Assembly: GCA_016717595.1 (NCBI GenBank)
Contig: JADKFE010000020.1
Span: forward strand, 1-64,000
From: Deltaproteobacteria bacterium
GTDB taxonomy: Bacteria; Myxococcota_A; UBA796; CAJQPC01
Length of the DNA stretch: 64,000 nt
Reading direction: 5' to 3'
Below, piece after piece: positions 50,244-59,080 of the stretch (within the stretch, counting starts at the first letter, position 1; each line of letters opens with the position of its first letter). The notes beneath the pieces were generated by a model. The model worked only from the letters and a program-made list of their open reading frames with translations. It did no database searches and was not told the origin of the DNA. The translations under genes were made by a program, and so were the position numbers.

Positions 50244-50757
50244 GGCCTCCACGGAGGAGGTCCCCCTCGGCCACGTCGTCGGCATCTTCGGAGTGACCGG
50301 CGAGGTTCGTCTACACCTCTACAACCGTGAGTCCGATCTGCTTCGGGTCTCGCGGTTGGTGAGCTTGACCTCCCCGCAAGGGGAGCGTCGAGAAGCCAAG
50401 GTCATCGCGCGCTCTGGCGCCGGCGGTCGTGTGCTGTGCCGTATCGACGGGGTCACCGACCGTGACGCCGCCGCCGCGCTGCGGGACTGGAAGATCGCCA
50501 TTCACCCCTCTCAGCTCCCTCCGCCGCCCCCCGGCGAGTACTACCACCGCGATCTCATCGGCCTCGCCGTGACCACCGCCTCGGGCCAAGCCCTCGGGCG
50601 CGTCACCGAGATCCAGGACGCCGGTGAGGTAGACGTGTGGGTGGTGTTTGACGGCGTCGAGGAGCGGTTTATCCCCGCGATCGCCGCCTATGTGCTCAAG
50701 GTCGATGTGCCCGCGGGGCAGGTCACGGTCGCCGATCGATGCGCTTCGACCTCCTGA
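50212..50757 (+). CDS. rimM: Ribosome maturation factor RimM
   Basis: A 181-residue protein that helps 30S head assembly with S19. N-terminal beta-barrel: LGHVVGIFGVTGEVRLHLYN. C-terminal PRC-barrel: EYYHRDLIGLAVTTASGQAL, then VWVVFDGVEERFIPAIAAYV. Length is normal. ATG at 50212 lies inside the end of khpA; a later start would cut the conserved N-terminal strand. The 3' end overlaps trmD by 19 bases, suggesting translational coupling. Confidence 0.96.
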   Translation: MADRSPAAKSEASTEEVPLGHVVGIFGVTGEVRLHLYNRESDLLRVSRLVSLTSPQGERREAKVIARSGAGGRVLCRIDGVTDRDAAAALRDWKIAIHPSQLPPPPPGEYYHRDLIGLAVTTASGQALGRVTEIQDAGEVDVWVVFDGVEERFIPAIAAYVLKVDVPAGQVTVADRCASTS

Positions 50758-51416
50758 CGCTTCACCCCGACTTGGTGCGCTCACCGCTTGAGCACAGCAT
50801 CTTGGGGCGGGCTCAAAAAGCCGGGCTCATCCAGGCCCAGGTGCATGAGATCCGCACGTTCGGGCGGGGTCGTTATCGGCAGGTCGATGACAGCCCCTAC
50901 GGCGGCGGCGCGGGCATGGTGATGCGGGTGGACGTCGTTCACGACGCCATCAAGAGCGTCGCCGCAGAGGGCGCCCGGGTGATCCTCATGAGCCCCGGCG
51001 GCGTGCGCTTCAACCAGGCCCACGCCAAGCGGCTCTCCACCATGCCCCAGCTCATCTTTGTCTGTGGGCACTACGAGGGCATCGACGCCCGGATCGAGCA
51101 GCTCGTCGATGAGGAGCTCTCGATCGGTGACTATGTGCTCACCGGCGGAGAGCTCGCGGCCTTGGTGATCATCGAGGCTGTCGCGCGTTTGGTGCCCGGC
51201 GTGCTCGGCAACGAGGCGTCGAGCGCGGATGAGTCCTTCTCCAACGGGCTCATCGAGTATCCCCAGTACACCCGGCCACGGGAGTACGAGGGCATGGAGG
51301 TCCCGGAGATCCTGCTCTCGGGGCATCACGCGGAGATTGAGCGTTGGCGACTCGCCCAGTCCAAGGCCCGCACGCGGGCTCGCCGACCCGATCTCCTCCC
51401 CGAGGGCGGCAACTGA
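50739..51416 (+). CDS. trmD: tRNA (guanine37-N1)-methyltransferase TrmD
   Basis: A 225-residue SPOUT-class enzyme that methylates G37 of tRNAs with SAM, preventing frameshifting. Family start MRFDLLTLHP, motif YGGGAGMVMRVD, knot region LIFVCGHYEGIDARIEQLVD and the LSIGDYVLTGGELAALVIIE SAM-binding trefoil block are intact. Slightly short at the C-terminus relative to E. coli. It overlaps rimM and lies 83 bases before rplS. Confidence 0.97.
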   Translation: MRFDLLTLHPDLVRSPLEHSILGRAQKAGLIQAQVHEIRTFGRGRYRQVDDSPYGGGAGMVMRVDVVHDAIKSVAAEGARVILMSPGGVRFNQAHAKRLSTMPQLIFVCGHYEGIDARIEQLVDEELSIGDYVLTGGELAALVIIEAVARLVPGVLGNEASSADESFSNGLIEYPQYTRPREYEGMEVPEILLSGHHAEIERWRLAQSKARTRARRPDLLPEGGN

Positions 51417-51499
51417 GCTTGCTCACCTGACCTCACTTCGTTACTTGGGCCTGTCTGCTGCGCCTGCCTTCAGCGCGCGGCCCTAGGAGCATTCTACTC

Positions 51500-51865
51500 A
51501 TGCCGTCCATCGCCCAGATCGAGCAAACCTTCACCCCGCCCAAGACCCACCCCAAGATCGGGATCGGCGACACCATCCGCGTTCACGTGCGCATCGTCGA
51601 AGGCGCCAAGACCCGCATCCAGGTGTACGAGGGCACGGTCATCGCCCGCAAACACGGCGGCATCCGCGAGACGATCACCGTCCGCAAGATCTCCAACGGC
51701 GTCGGTGTTGAGCGTATCTTCCCGCTCTACGCCCCCGTGGTCGAGCAGATCGAGGTCAAGAGCCGCCACCGCATCCGCCGCGCCAAGCTCTACTACTTGC
51801 GCGCGCTCCAGGGCAAGAAGGCTCGCCTCCGCGAGATCCGCGAGACCGGCCCCCGCACCGCGTGA
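51500..51865 (+). CDS. rplS: Ribosomal protein L19
   Basis: A 121-residue large-subunit protein at the 30S-50S interface. Blocks FTPPKTHPKIGIGDTIRVHV, VYEGTVIARKHGG and GVGVERIFPLYAP, and RHRIRRAKLYYLR, are typical. AGGAG (51485-51489) precedes ATG 51500 by 10 bases. Its stop overlaps the GTG start of yraN. Confidence 0.98.
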   Translation: MPSIAQIEQTFTPPKTHPKIGIGDTIRVHVRIVEGAKTRIQVYEGTVIARKHGGIRETITVRKISNGVGVERIFPLYAPVVEQIEVKSRHRIRRAKLYYLRALQGKKARLREIRETGPRTA

Positions 51866-52233
51866 GCGACGCCTCGGCGGCTCGCCGTCAGGCCAACCTC
51901 GCCGGTCTTCAAGCCGAAGATCACGTCGCCAGGGTCCTCCAGTCCGATGGATGGGAGATCCTGGCGCGTCGTTTTCGGGAGGGAGGCGGTGAGCTTGACC
52001 TGGTCGTGCGCCAGGACAATCGCCTGCGTGTGGTCGAGGTGAAGCTGCGTGAGCCCCACGATGACTCCGGCTTGGAGTCCATCGACGAGGTGAAGCTCAG
52101 CCGCATCGACGCCGCGACGGAGGCGTTCTTGCAGCGTTACGAGGCGCCGTTTGACGAGGTCTGCCTGCTCGTCGCCCTCGTGGAGCCCGGCCCTGACGGG
52201 TTCCGGGTCACCTTCCTCGACGATCCCGCCTAG
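51862..52233 (+). CDS. YraN/UPF0102-family endonuclease-like protein
   Basis: A 123-residue protein from GTG 51862, overlapping rplS by 4 bases. The core GGGELDLVVRQDNRLRVVEV followed by KLRE carries the E-D-ExK restriction-endonuclease-like motif of the UPF0102 family. The family resembles Holliday-junction-resolvase folds, but its role is unproven. Its place after rplS and near rsmI is common in bacteria. Confidence 0.92.
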   Translation: MSDASAARRQANLAGLQAEDHVARVLQSDGWEILARRFREGGGELDLVVRQDNRLRVVEVKLREPHDDSGLESIDEVKLSRIDAATEAFLQRYEAPFDEVCLLVALVEPGPDGFRVTFLDDPA

Positions 52234-52253
52234 CGCCACGCGCGGAGGGCCCG

Positions 52254-53075
52254 ATGCCGCTGTTTGTGCTCGCGACGCCGATCGGCACCTTGGGCGATCT
52301 CTCCGTGCGCGCGCGTGAGCTGCTCGCCAGCGCCGACCTGATCGCCGCTGAAGACACCCGGGTCACCCGCAAGCTGCTCTCGGCGCTCAAGATCCCCGCG
52401 CCGCGCATCGTGAGCTATCGGGGCCACGAGGAGGCCCAGCGCGCTGAGGGCCTGATGGGGGAGCTGACCGGGGGCGCCAAGGTGGTGCTGGTGAGCGACG
52501 CGGGCACCCCGGCGATCTCCGATCCCGGCGTTCACCTCGTGCGCCTCTGCCACGCCCAAGGGGTGCCCGTGCTCAGCGCCCCGGGGCCCTCAGCGATGGC
52601 CACGGCGCTCTCCGTCTCGGGCATTCAGGCGATCCCCGCGACGTTTCTGGGCTTCTCGCCGCGCAAGCCCGGGCCCCTGCGCCGCTGGTTACGCGACGCC
52701 CAGGCCTTGCCCGGCGCCTTCGTCTACTTTGAAGCGCCGAGCCGCACGGTGGAGAGCGTCGCCGCCATCGCCGAGCTGATGCCCGATCGGGAGGTCTGCC
52801 TCTGCCGGGAGCTCTCCAAGCTCCACGAGGAGGTCCGCCTCGCCCCGGCGCCCGCCCTCGCGGCGGCGCTGCGCGCTCGTGAGACGCCGATCTTGGGTGA
52901 GGTTGCGCTCGTCGTCGGCCCCGGAGAGCCCCCCAAAGCCGAGGCCTTGAGCGTAGGCGAAGACTCCAGCCTCAGCGAGATCGCCGCCGCCTTGGCCCAG
53001 CGCTGGGGCGTGAGCCGAAACGAGGCCTACTCGGCCTTGCTCAAGCTAGAGCGCCAGCAGAACGCCGATCAGTAG
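52254..53075 (+). CDS. rsmI: 16S rRNA (cytidine1402-2'-O)-methyltransferase RsmI
   Basis: A 273-residue tetrapyrrole-methylase-fold enzyme that 2'-O-methylates C1402 of 16S rRNA using SAM. Blocks: LFVLATPIGTLGDLSVRA, ADLIAAEDTRVTRKLL, VSDAGTPAISDPG, PSAMATALSVSG and FLGFSPRK, then CRELSKLHEEV. All family motifs are intact. It is the last gene of the cluster starting at rpsP, 20 bases after yraN, and overlaps the convergent outer-membrane protein gene by 7 bases. Confidence 0.97.
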   Translation: MPLFVLATPIGTLGDLSVRARELLASADLIAAEDTRVTRKLLSALKIPAPRIVSYRGHEEAQRAEGLMGELTGGAKVVLVSDAGTPAISDPGVHLVRLCHAQGVPVLSAPGPSAMATALSVSGIQAIPATFLGFSPRKPGPLRRWLRDAQALPGAFVYFEAPSRTVESVAAIAELMPDREVCLCRELSKLHEEVRLAPAPALAAALRARETPILGEVALVVGPGEPPKAEALSVGEDSSLSEIAAALAQRWGVSRNEAYSALLKLERQQNADQ

Positions 53076-54121
53076 ACGAGCACGTTGAGCCGCACCTGTC
53101 CGCTGATCAGCAGGGTGTCAGGGCCGGTATAGACGGGGTAAGGCTGCTCAAGCTGGCGCGGCATGACGTAGGACACGTCGGTGACGACGTCGAGCTTGAG
53201 GTACTTAAACATGCGCCAGTACATGCCAAAGCCGAGCCCGGCGCTGGAGTACTCGCCGGTGTCTACCAGCGTGCCCGCGGTCACAGGCAGCACTGAAGGC
53301 AGGTAGAGCCCCGAGGGGATCTGGCCGGGGGAGTTGTAGTCAAAGCCGAGGCGGAAGTCGAGATCGAGGGACGAGGAGTTGACCTCGTTCTCGGCCACGC
53401 GCACCTGCACGCCGCCACGAATGTCGACAAGATCCGCCGGAGCGACGGCCGCGTCGGTGGTGACCAAGGCGCCAGCGTCGTCGTAGAGGCTCACCGGCAC
53501 CACACCCTGACGCAGCCAGGTGACCTGGAGATACGGCTGGGAGATCCCCCGGGTGGTGGAGAAGCCGTTGCGCAGCATGAACGCGCCCGCGCCGGGGCCG
53601 CCGCCGCGGGTGGGGGGATCCGTCGCCGGGTCGGCAGAATAAATGCTCGTCTCGTCTTTGGTGCGCAGGCCGACGTCGATGAGCCAGGTGGCGCGGTTGC
53701 CACGGCCGACAAACTCTTCGCTAAACGGCGTGCCACGGGCGCCGAGCCAGATCCCGCCAGCGCCGCTGCCGGCGCGGAAGGGGTCGGCGTCGGTCTCTTC
53801 GCCGTACGCGAGGGAGCCCTTGCCGATCGTCGGGTCGTAGGCCATCTCGCGGGTGTCGGTGAACCCGACCCGGGAGCTGAGGTAGATCGGGGCTTGAAAC
53901 CAGATCGCCACCCCTGGCGCCGGGGCGAAGGCGCCGCCGATGCGCAGGACGTGATCTTCAGTCGTCATGCGCCCCACCGAGACGTCGTCTTCGATGAGGG
54001 AGCCGGTCTGAATCACCGGGGTGTAAGCGATGGTGACGTTGCCACGAAGCTGGGGCGGGAGGTCGGTGACCTCGGCGGCCAGCGCGGCAGAGGTCGCGGC
54101 GAGCATCAGCAGGGAAGTCAT
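53069..54121 (-). CDS. Outer-membrane protein, beta-barrel type
   Basis: A 350-residue protein. ATG at 54121 opens a signal peptide (SLLMLAATSAALAAE); another in-frame start lies 12 codons upstream. The mature part alternates strands and turns (GNVTIAYTPVIQTG, VAIWFQAPIYLSSRVGF, SLDLDFRLGFDYNS, GLGFGMYWRMFKYLKLDVV) and ends in a strand with terminal Tyr (QVRLNVLVY), typical of outer-membrane barrels. No porin or transport family is recognised. It lies downstream of the NtrC-type regulator on the same strand, 32 bases away. Confidence 0.78.
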   Translation of the reverse strand: MTSLLMLAATSAALAAEVTDLPPQLRGNVTIAYTPVIQTGSLIEDDVSVGRMTTEDHVLRIGGAFAPAPGVAIWFQAPIYLSSRVGFTDTREMAYDPTIGKGSLAYGEETDADPFRAGSGAGGIWLGARGTPFSEEFVGRGNRATWLIDVGLRTKDETSIYSADPATDPPTRGGGPGAGAFMLRNGFSTTRGISQPYLQVTWLRQGVVPVSLYDDAGALVTTDAAVAPADLVDIRGGVQVRVAENEVNSSSLDLDFRLGFDYNSPGQIPSGLYLPSVLPVTAGTLVDTGEYSSAGLGFGMYWRMFKYLKLDVVTDVSYVMPRQLEQPYPVYTGPDTLLISGQVRLNVLVY

Positions 54122-54153
54122 AGGCCAGAGGGTAGAGGGTGATAGCGCGCGGG

Positions 54154-55527
54154 TCAAGTCCCTGGCTCCTCTCTCAGTCCATACTCTTTCATCTTCGTCT
54201 GGAGGCTCTTTCGAGAGATGCCCAGGCGCCGCGCCGCGCGGGTGACGTTGTGGTGCTCACTCTCGAGGGCCTGGCGGATCCGATCGCGCTCCAGCTTGAC
54301 CGTGTGCACGCGCACGTACTCGCGCAGGCAGAGGTCTTCGCCTTCAACGGTGAGGGTCGGCTCGGCCTGGGGCGCGGGCATCAGCAAGGGGAAGTCAGCG
54401 AGGGTGAGCTTCTCGCCGTCGCTGAGCAGCACGGCGCGCTCGATGAGGTTCTCTAGCTCGCGGATGTTCCCCGGCCAACGATAAGCCATGAGCGCGGCGA
54501 GGGCGTCGTCGCCCAGCGTCTTCACCGGCTGGTTGAGGCGGCGGGCGAAGCGCTCCAAGAAGTGCTGGATGAGCAGGGGCACGTCGTCCCGGCGCTCGCG
54601 CAGGGGCGGGAGCTGCACGGGGATCACCGCGAGCCGGTAGTAGAGGTCTTGGCGAAATCCGCCTTGTTGGGTCGCCTCGTTGAGATCGCGGTTGGTGGCG
54701 GCGATGAGGCGCACATCCACGGTCATCGAGCGCCCGCCGCCCACACGCTCAAAAGAGCGGTCGGAGAGCACACGCAAGAGCTTCACCTGAAGATCCGCGG
54801 GCAGCTCACCGACCTCGTCCAGAAACAGCGTGCCGCCGTCCGCCAGCTCAAAACGGCCGGGACGGGTGGTGTGTGCGCCGGTGAACGCGCCGCGCTCATG
54901 GCCGAACAGCTCGGCCTCGAAGAGATCTTTGGGGATCGCCCCGCAGTTGATCGCCACGAACGGCCCGTCGCGGCGGCCGGATTGGTCATGCAGCGCGCGG
55001 GCGACGAGCTCTTTGCCCGTGCCGCTCTCGCCGGAGATCAGCACCGTGGCGGGGGTGTCGGCCACGCGGGTGATCAGCTCAAAGACGCGCTGCATCGAGG
55101 GCACACGCCCGATGATGTCGAAGCGGCCGCTGGACGTCGCGAGCTCCGTGCGAGCGCGGGCGCGGCGCGTCGGCACGGCCTTGGCGAGGATCTGCTTGAG
55201 CTCGTCCTGGTCAAAGGGCTTCGTGAGGTAGTCGTGCGCGCCGAGCTTGATCGCCTCCTTCGCCGCGTCCACGGTGCCGAACGCCGTGATCAGGATCACC
55301 GGCAGGGCCGCGTCGTGGCCCTTCACCCAGTTGAGGAGCTGGAGGCCGTCAACACGCGGCATCTTTTGGTCGGTGATGACGGCGTCGAAGCGGTGGTGCT
55401 GGATGAGCTCGATGGCCTCTTGGCCATCAGCGGCGGTCTCGACGGTGTACCCATCGGAGATCAGCAGCGCGCGGAGCACCTTGCGGATGTTCGGCTCGTC
55501 ATCAACGATCAGGATCTTGGCGCTCAT
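54154..55527 (-). CDS. NtrC-type sigma54-dependent response regulator
   Basis: A 457-residue regulator. ATG at 55527 gives the receiver start SAKILIVDDEPNIRKVL; the open frame upstream is not protein-like. The receiver has phospho-acceptor Asp in DAVITDQKMPRVDG and Lys in YLTKPFDQ. The AAA+ domain has GESGTGKE, GAFTGA and GTLFLDEVGELP. The C-terminal Fis-type helix-turn-helix is NVTRAARRLGISRKSLQTKM. No cognate kinase is adjacent, so it is an orphan here. It could control the outer-membrane protein gene downstream through a -24/-12 promoter; none was identified. Confidence 0.94.
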   Translation of the reverse strand: MSAKILIVDDEPNIRKVLRALLISDGYTVETAADGQEAIELIQHHRFDAVITDQKMPRVDGLQLLNWVKGHDAALPVILITAFGTVDAAKEAIKLGAHDYLTKPFDQDELKQILAKAVPTRRARARTELATSSGRFDIIGRVPSMQRVFELITRVADTPATVLISGESGTGKELVARALHDQSGRRDGPFVAINCGAIPKDLFEAELFGHERGAFTGAHTTRPGRFELADGGTLFLDEVGELPADLQVKLLRVLSDRSFERVGGGRSMTVDVRLIAATNRDLNEATQQGGFRQDLYYRLAVIPVQLPPLRERRDDVPLLIQHFLERFARRLNQPVKTLGDDALAALMAYRWPGNIRELENLIERAVLLSDGEKLTLADFPLLMPAPQAEPTLTVEGEDLCLREYVRVHTVKLERDRIRQALESEHHNVTRAARRLGISRKSLQTKMKEYGLREEPGT

Positions 55528-55660
55528 GGCGCGCAAGCTAACACACCGCGCGGGCCCACGGTCACGCCGTGGCCTGGACGGGAACTTCACGTCAACTCGG
55601 CCCCGGGTCGAATAGGATATGCACGTCGCCTGTTCAGAGGGAAACCTGAGAGGAGTCCCC

Positions 55661-56215
55661 ATGCGTCGCTGGCTCGCCCTTGTGCTCGTGTTCATGTTCG
55701 CGCTCGCCGCCCCCGGCGCGAACCCCCAAGCCGGGGAGGGCCAGACCGCCCCCGAGTTCACCCTTCGAGACATCGACAACAAGCCCGTGAGCTTGAAGGA
55801 CATGGCGGGCAAGGTGACGCTGATCTCGTTCTGGGCGACCTGGTGCGCGCCCTGCCAGGTCGAGATGCCCCACCTGCAGAAGCTCTACGACGCCTACAAA
55901 GACCAAGGCTTCGTCTTGTTGATGATCAGCGCCGACGACGCGCGCTCGGTCTCGCGGGTGAAGCCGCTCATCAAGTCCAAGGGCTACTCCTTCCCCGTGC
56001 TGCTCGACACCGACACCAAGGTGGTGAGCCAGTACAACCCGAACAAGACCTTGCCCTACAGCGAGCTCATCGGGCCTGATCTAAAGGTGCTCTGGCAGCA
56101 CCAGGGCTACACCGCCGGGGATGAGGTTGAGACCGAGCGCCGGGTGAAGCTGGCGATTGAGGCCCTCGCCGCCGCCAAGACCGTCGCTCCGCCCGCCGCG
56201 CCCGTCGCGCCCTGA
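55661..56215 (+). CDS. TlpA/ResA-type thioredoxin-like protein
   Basis: A 184-residue exported thiol oxidoreductase. ATG at 55661 follows AGGAG (55651-55655) and opens a signal or anchor (LALVLVFMFALAAPGA). The thioredoxin domain has FTLRDIDNKPVSLKDMAGKV and WATWCAPCQVEMPHL with the CAPC redox pair. Members reduce periplasmic disulfides, often for cytochrome c maturation, or act as stress reductases. It sits 4 bases before a barrel gene, a pairing that suggests a shared outer-membrane or periplasmic function. Confidence 0.92.
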   Translation: MRRWLALVLVFMFALAAPGANPQAGEGQTAPEFTLRDIDNKPVSLKDMAGKVTLISFWATWCAPCQVEMPHLQKLYDAYKDQGFVLLMISADDARSVSRVKPLIKSKGYSFPVLLDTDTKVVSQYNPNKTLPYSELIGPDLKVLWQHQGYTAGDEVETERRVKLAIEALAAAKTVAPPAAPVAP

Positions 56216-56219
56216 CCCG

Positions 56220-57947
56220 ATGCCGCCGCGCGCCACGACCTCCGCCTTCGCCGCCCAGGCCCTGCTCATGGTCCTGGGCGCGCTCAGCTCTGGGCTCGCC
56301 GCCGCTGAGGAGGACGAGGGGCGCCCCGAGCTGAGCTTCAGCGGCCAAGACGATCTGGAGTTCCGGTATTGGCGCGACGACCGCACCTTGCCCGACTTCC
56401 CCGAAGAGGACCACCTCTTCGACTACTGGGAGCTGGTGAACCGGATCAACATGAAGGTTGACCGGGGCCCGCTGCAGCTCGGCGTGCAGCTCGACGCCGT
56501 GGGGATGTTGGGCGCCTACTATTACCTCAACGACGAGCGCGTGAACGAGTTTGACCTGCACGCTGAAGGGGTCAACTTCCCGCTGCCGCTGGCGTACGCG
56601 AACGTCGATAAGCTCTGGTTGGGCTACCAGGGCGACTCCGCCCAGCTCCTCGTCGGCGACGGCTACATCGCGTTCGGGCGCGGCTTGGCGCTGAGCCTCG
56701 TCAAGAACACGAACATCGACATCGACTCCTCCCTGCGCGGCGCCCACGCCAAGGTCACCTTGGGATCTTGGGATCTCACCGCGGTGAGCGGCGTGACCAA
56801 CGCCCAGCAGGTCTGGCAAGACAACCCGAACAAGCAGCAGATCCGCCCTGATCAGTGGCACATGGTCAGCGGCCTGCGGGTGGATCGGTACGGCTTAGGC
56901 CCCCTGAACCTCGGCGCGCACAGCGTCGTGTACTCCTTCGCCGACCGCGCCGACTTAGAGGCCCAGCCTTGGGAGGGCTACGCCCGGGGCGTTGACGCGG
57001 CGATCACCGGCGCCAGCGTCGAGGCCTTCGGGGTGCTCGGCCTCGACCTCTTCGCTGAAGGGGACCTGTTCTTGTACCCCGGCGGGGACGTGCTCGGCGT
57101 CGAGGACAACGAGCCCGGCTACGCGGTCTATGGCTCGGCGGCGGCGTACCCCGGGCGTGTGGCCCTGCTCGTCGAGGGCAAACACTACAAAGACGTCGAG
57201 CGCGTGAACGCCGTCGTGAGCCGCGATCTCTACGAGGTCGCCGTCGGCCCCACCCTTGAGTACGAGCGTGTCATCACGGAGGACTCCGGCGCCGCGGTGA
57301 ACTCAAACGACATCAGCGGCGTGCGGGTGCGGGCCGACGTGGCCGCCAAGCCCGGCGTGTTGACCCCGTCGTTGACCTTGGGCCTGTTCCGCGACCGCGA
57401 GCTGGGCGGCCTGCACTTCAACCGCGCGCCGGAGACGATCGTTCACCCCGTCGCGGGCGTGGACTGGATCGCCGACTCGGTGCATGTGCTGGCCAACGCG
57501 GGCTTCCGGGTTGATAAACGCGACGATCTCCCCGGTGGCGTGAGCCTCGGCGCCGACCGCATGGCGCACCTCGACCTCTCCTTGGGCTTCCCCATCGGCA
57601 GCGCGCACGGCGAGATCGGCGGCGATCTCCGCTACTTCATGTGGGGCGAGAACCTCAACCAGCAGACCGACTTCACGCTGCTCACCGCGAACGCCGCGGT
57701 ACACCTTGGGCACGGGGTGTCCATCGTCGGCTACACCGACTGGACGGACGACCCGCTCATCGACAGCGTCGGCAACATCAATGAGAACCTCTACGCCGCC
57801 GGAGAGCTCCAGCTCCAGCCCGCCGACGGCATGACGTTTAAGCTCTTTTATGGCGCCTACCGCGCGGGCATCCGCTGCGCAGGCGGCCAGTGTCGTATGC
57901 TCCCCGGGTTCGACGGCGCGCGGCTCAGCGCGACGATCAACTTCTGA
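56220..57947 (+). CDS. Large outer-membrane beta-barrel protein (DUF6029-like)
   Basis: A 575-residue protein. ATG at 56220 lies 4 bases after the TlpA stop; the upstream extension overlaps tlpA out of frame. A signal peptide (LLMVLGALSSGLAAAE) is followed by many amphipathic strands: FSGQDDLEFRYWRDD, LVNRINMKVDRGPLQLGVQL, then repeated GLRVDRYGLGPLNLGAHSVV-like units, ending in GARLSATINF with terminal Phe. The overall pattern, RINMK/FFRD-type starts and neighbour TlpA fit the DUF6029 barrel family. Substrate is unknown. Two cysteines near the C-terminus (IRCAGGQCRM) might be substrates of the TlpA protein. Confidence 0.82.
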   Translation: MPPRATTSAFAAQALLMVLGALSSGLAAAEEDEGRPELSFSGQDDLEFRYWRDDRTLPDFPEEDHLFDYWELVNRINMKVDRGPLQLGVQLDAVGMLGAYYYLNDERVNEFDLHAEGVNFPLPLAYANVDKLWLGYQGDSAQLLVGDGYIAFGRGLALSLVKNTNIDIDSSLRGAHAKVTLGSWDLTAVSGVTNAQQVWQDNPNKQQIRPDQWHMVSGLRVDRYGLGPLNLGAHSVVYSFADRADLEAQPWEGYARGVDAAITGASVEAFGVLGLDLFAEGDLFLYPGGDVLGVEDNEPGYAVYGSAAAYPGRVALLVEGKHYKDVERVNAVVSRDLYEVAVGPTLEYERVITEDSGAAVNSNDISGVRVRADVAAKPGVLTPSLTLGLFRDRELGGLHFNRAPETIVHPVAGVDWIADSVHVLANAGFRVDKRDDLPGGVSLGADRMAHLDLSLGFPIGSAHGEIGGDLRYFMWGENLNQQTDFTLLTANAAVHLGHGVSIVGYTDWTDDPLIDSVGNINENLYAAGELQLQPADGMTFKLFYGAYRAGIRCAGGQCRMLPGFDGARLSATINF

Positions 57948-58024
57948 GCGCCCCCTGGAAGCCGTCGCCCGCCTCGCGGGTCCACGGCAGCACCCCCTCT
58001 CGCTGATTCGGAAGGAGACGCCCC

Positions 58025-58960
58025 ATGTCCGTACCCAAGCTCTGCCTCACCGCCGCGCTTCTGCTCGTAAGCGCTGGGGCCGAGGCCAAGCCCCTCAAGC
58101 CGACCGGCGCTGAGGCCTCCACCTCGCTGCCTGATGACGCCGAGGTCAGCTACGACGTCAAGAACAGCTTCGACCGCAAACAATCGACGGTCTGGGTAGA
58201 GGGCGACACCAGCTCGTCCGGCTTGGGCTCGTGGATTCGGTACGACCTCGACGGCACCCCCGTCGTCACCGAGCTGCGCATCTGGAACGGCAACTGGTAC
58301 ACCTACGACTACTTCATCCGGCACAACCGGGTGAAGGAGCTGGAGATCAGCTTCTCCGACGGCTCCACCCAGACCGTCACCTTGAAGGACGAGATGGTCC
58401 CCCAGGTGGTGAAGATCGACAAGCCCGTGGCGACGAGCTTCGTGAAGGTCAAGGTCAAGGGCATCTACTCGGGCAGCACCTTCAACGACACCGTCATCTC
58501 CGAGCTGATCATCTACGACAACAGCCCGGCCGAGACCGTGGCCGTGAGCGCGGTCAAGGCCAGCACGGTCTACCCCGCGGACGCTGACGGCAACTACGAG
58601 CCCAAGAACGTCGAGGACGGCGTGCTCGACTCGATGTGGTGCGAAGGGGACAAGGGCGACGGCACGAACCAGTGGCTTGAGTTCGCCTTCACCCAGCCCA
58701 CCACCGTCGGCAGCTTCGTGCTGGTGAACGGCAACGCCTTCAGCCCGGCCTACCACAAGAAGGGCAACCGGGCGGCGACGGCGACGCTTCGTTTCTCCGA
58801 TGGCAGCACCCAAGAGGTCGCGATCAAAGACTTCTTCTTGCCCCAGACGATCAAGCTCACCCCGGTGAGCACCAGCTCCGTGAAGGTCACCTTCACCAAG
58901 GCTTACCCCGGCTCTGACTTCAACGACCTCTGCATCGCCGAGGCCTCGTTTAAGCCTTAG
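58025..58960 (+). CDS. Exported protein with two discoidin-like glycan-binding domains
   Basis: A 311-residue protein with a signal peptide (LCLTAALLLVSAGAEAK); AAGGAG precedes the ATG. It consists of two homologous domains of about 140 residues: the first has NSFDRKQSTVWVEGD and FIRHNRVKELEISFSDGST, the second NVEDGVLDSMWCEGDKGDG and HKKGNRAATATLRFSDGST. This is the NADase-type/F5-8-type discoidin fold, which binds glycans. No catalytic domain is attached, so it is likely a periplasmic or surface lectin. It lies 77 bases after the barrel gene on the same strand. Confidence 0.87.
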   Translation: MSVPKLCLTAALLLVSAGAEAKPLKPTGAEASTSLPDDAEVSYDVKNSFDRKQSTVWVEGDTSSSGLGSWIRYDLDGTPVVTELRIWNGNWYTYDYFIRHNRVKELEISFSDGSTQTVTLKDEMVPQVVKIDKPVATSFVKVKVKGIYSGSTFNDTVISELIIYDNSPAETVAVSAVKASTVYPADADGNYEPKNVEDGVLDSMWCEGDKGDGTNQWLEFAFTQPTTVGSFVLVNGNAFSPAYHKKGNRAATATLRFSDGSTQEVAIKDFFLPQTIKLTPVSTSSVKVTFTKAYPGSDFNDLCIAEASFKP

Positions 58961-59080
58961 AGCGCGCGTCTGGGCCTGGGGGTGATCCAGCGCGCCTTCG
59001 AGACGCTCTCACTTGTGGAGCCGCCACGCTCACGGCTATAGTAACGGCGTCACACCTCGGTCTCGACCTGGGAGCCTCTT

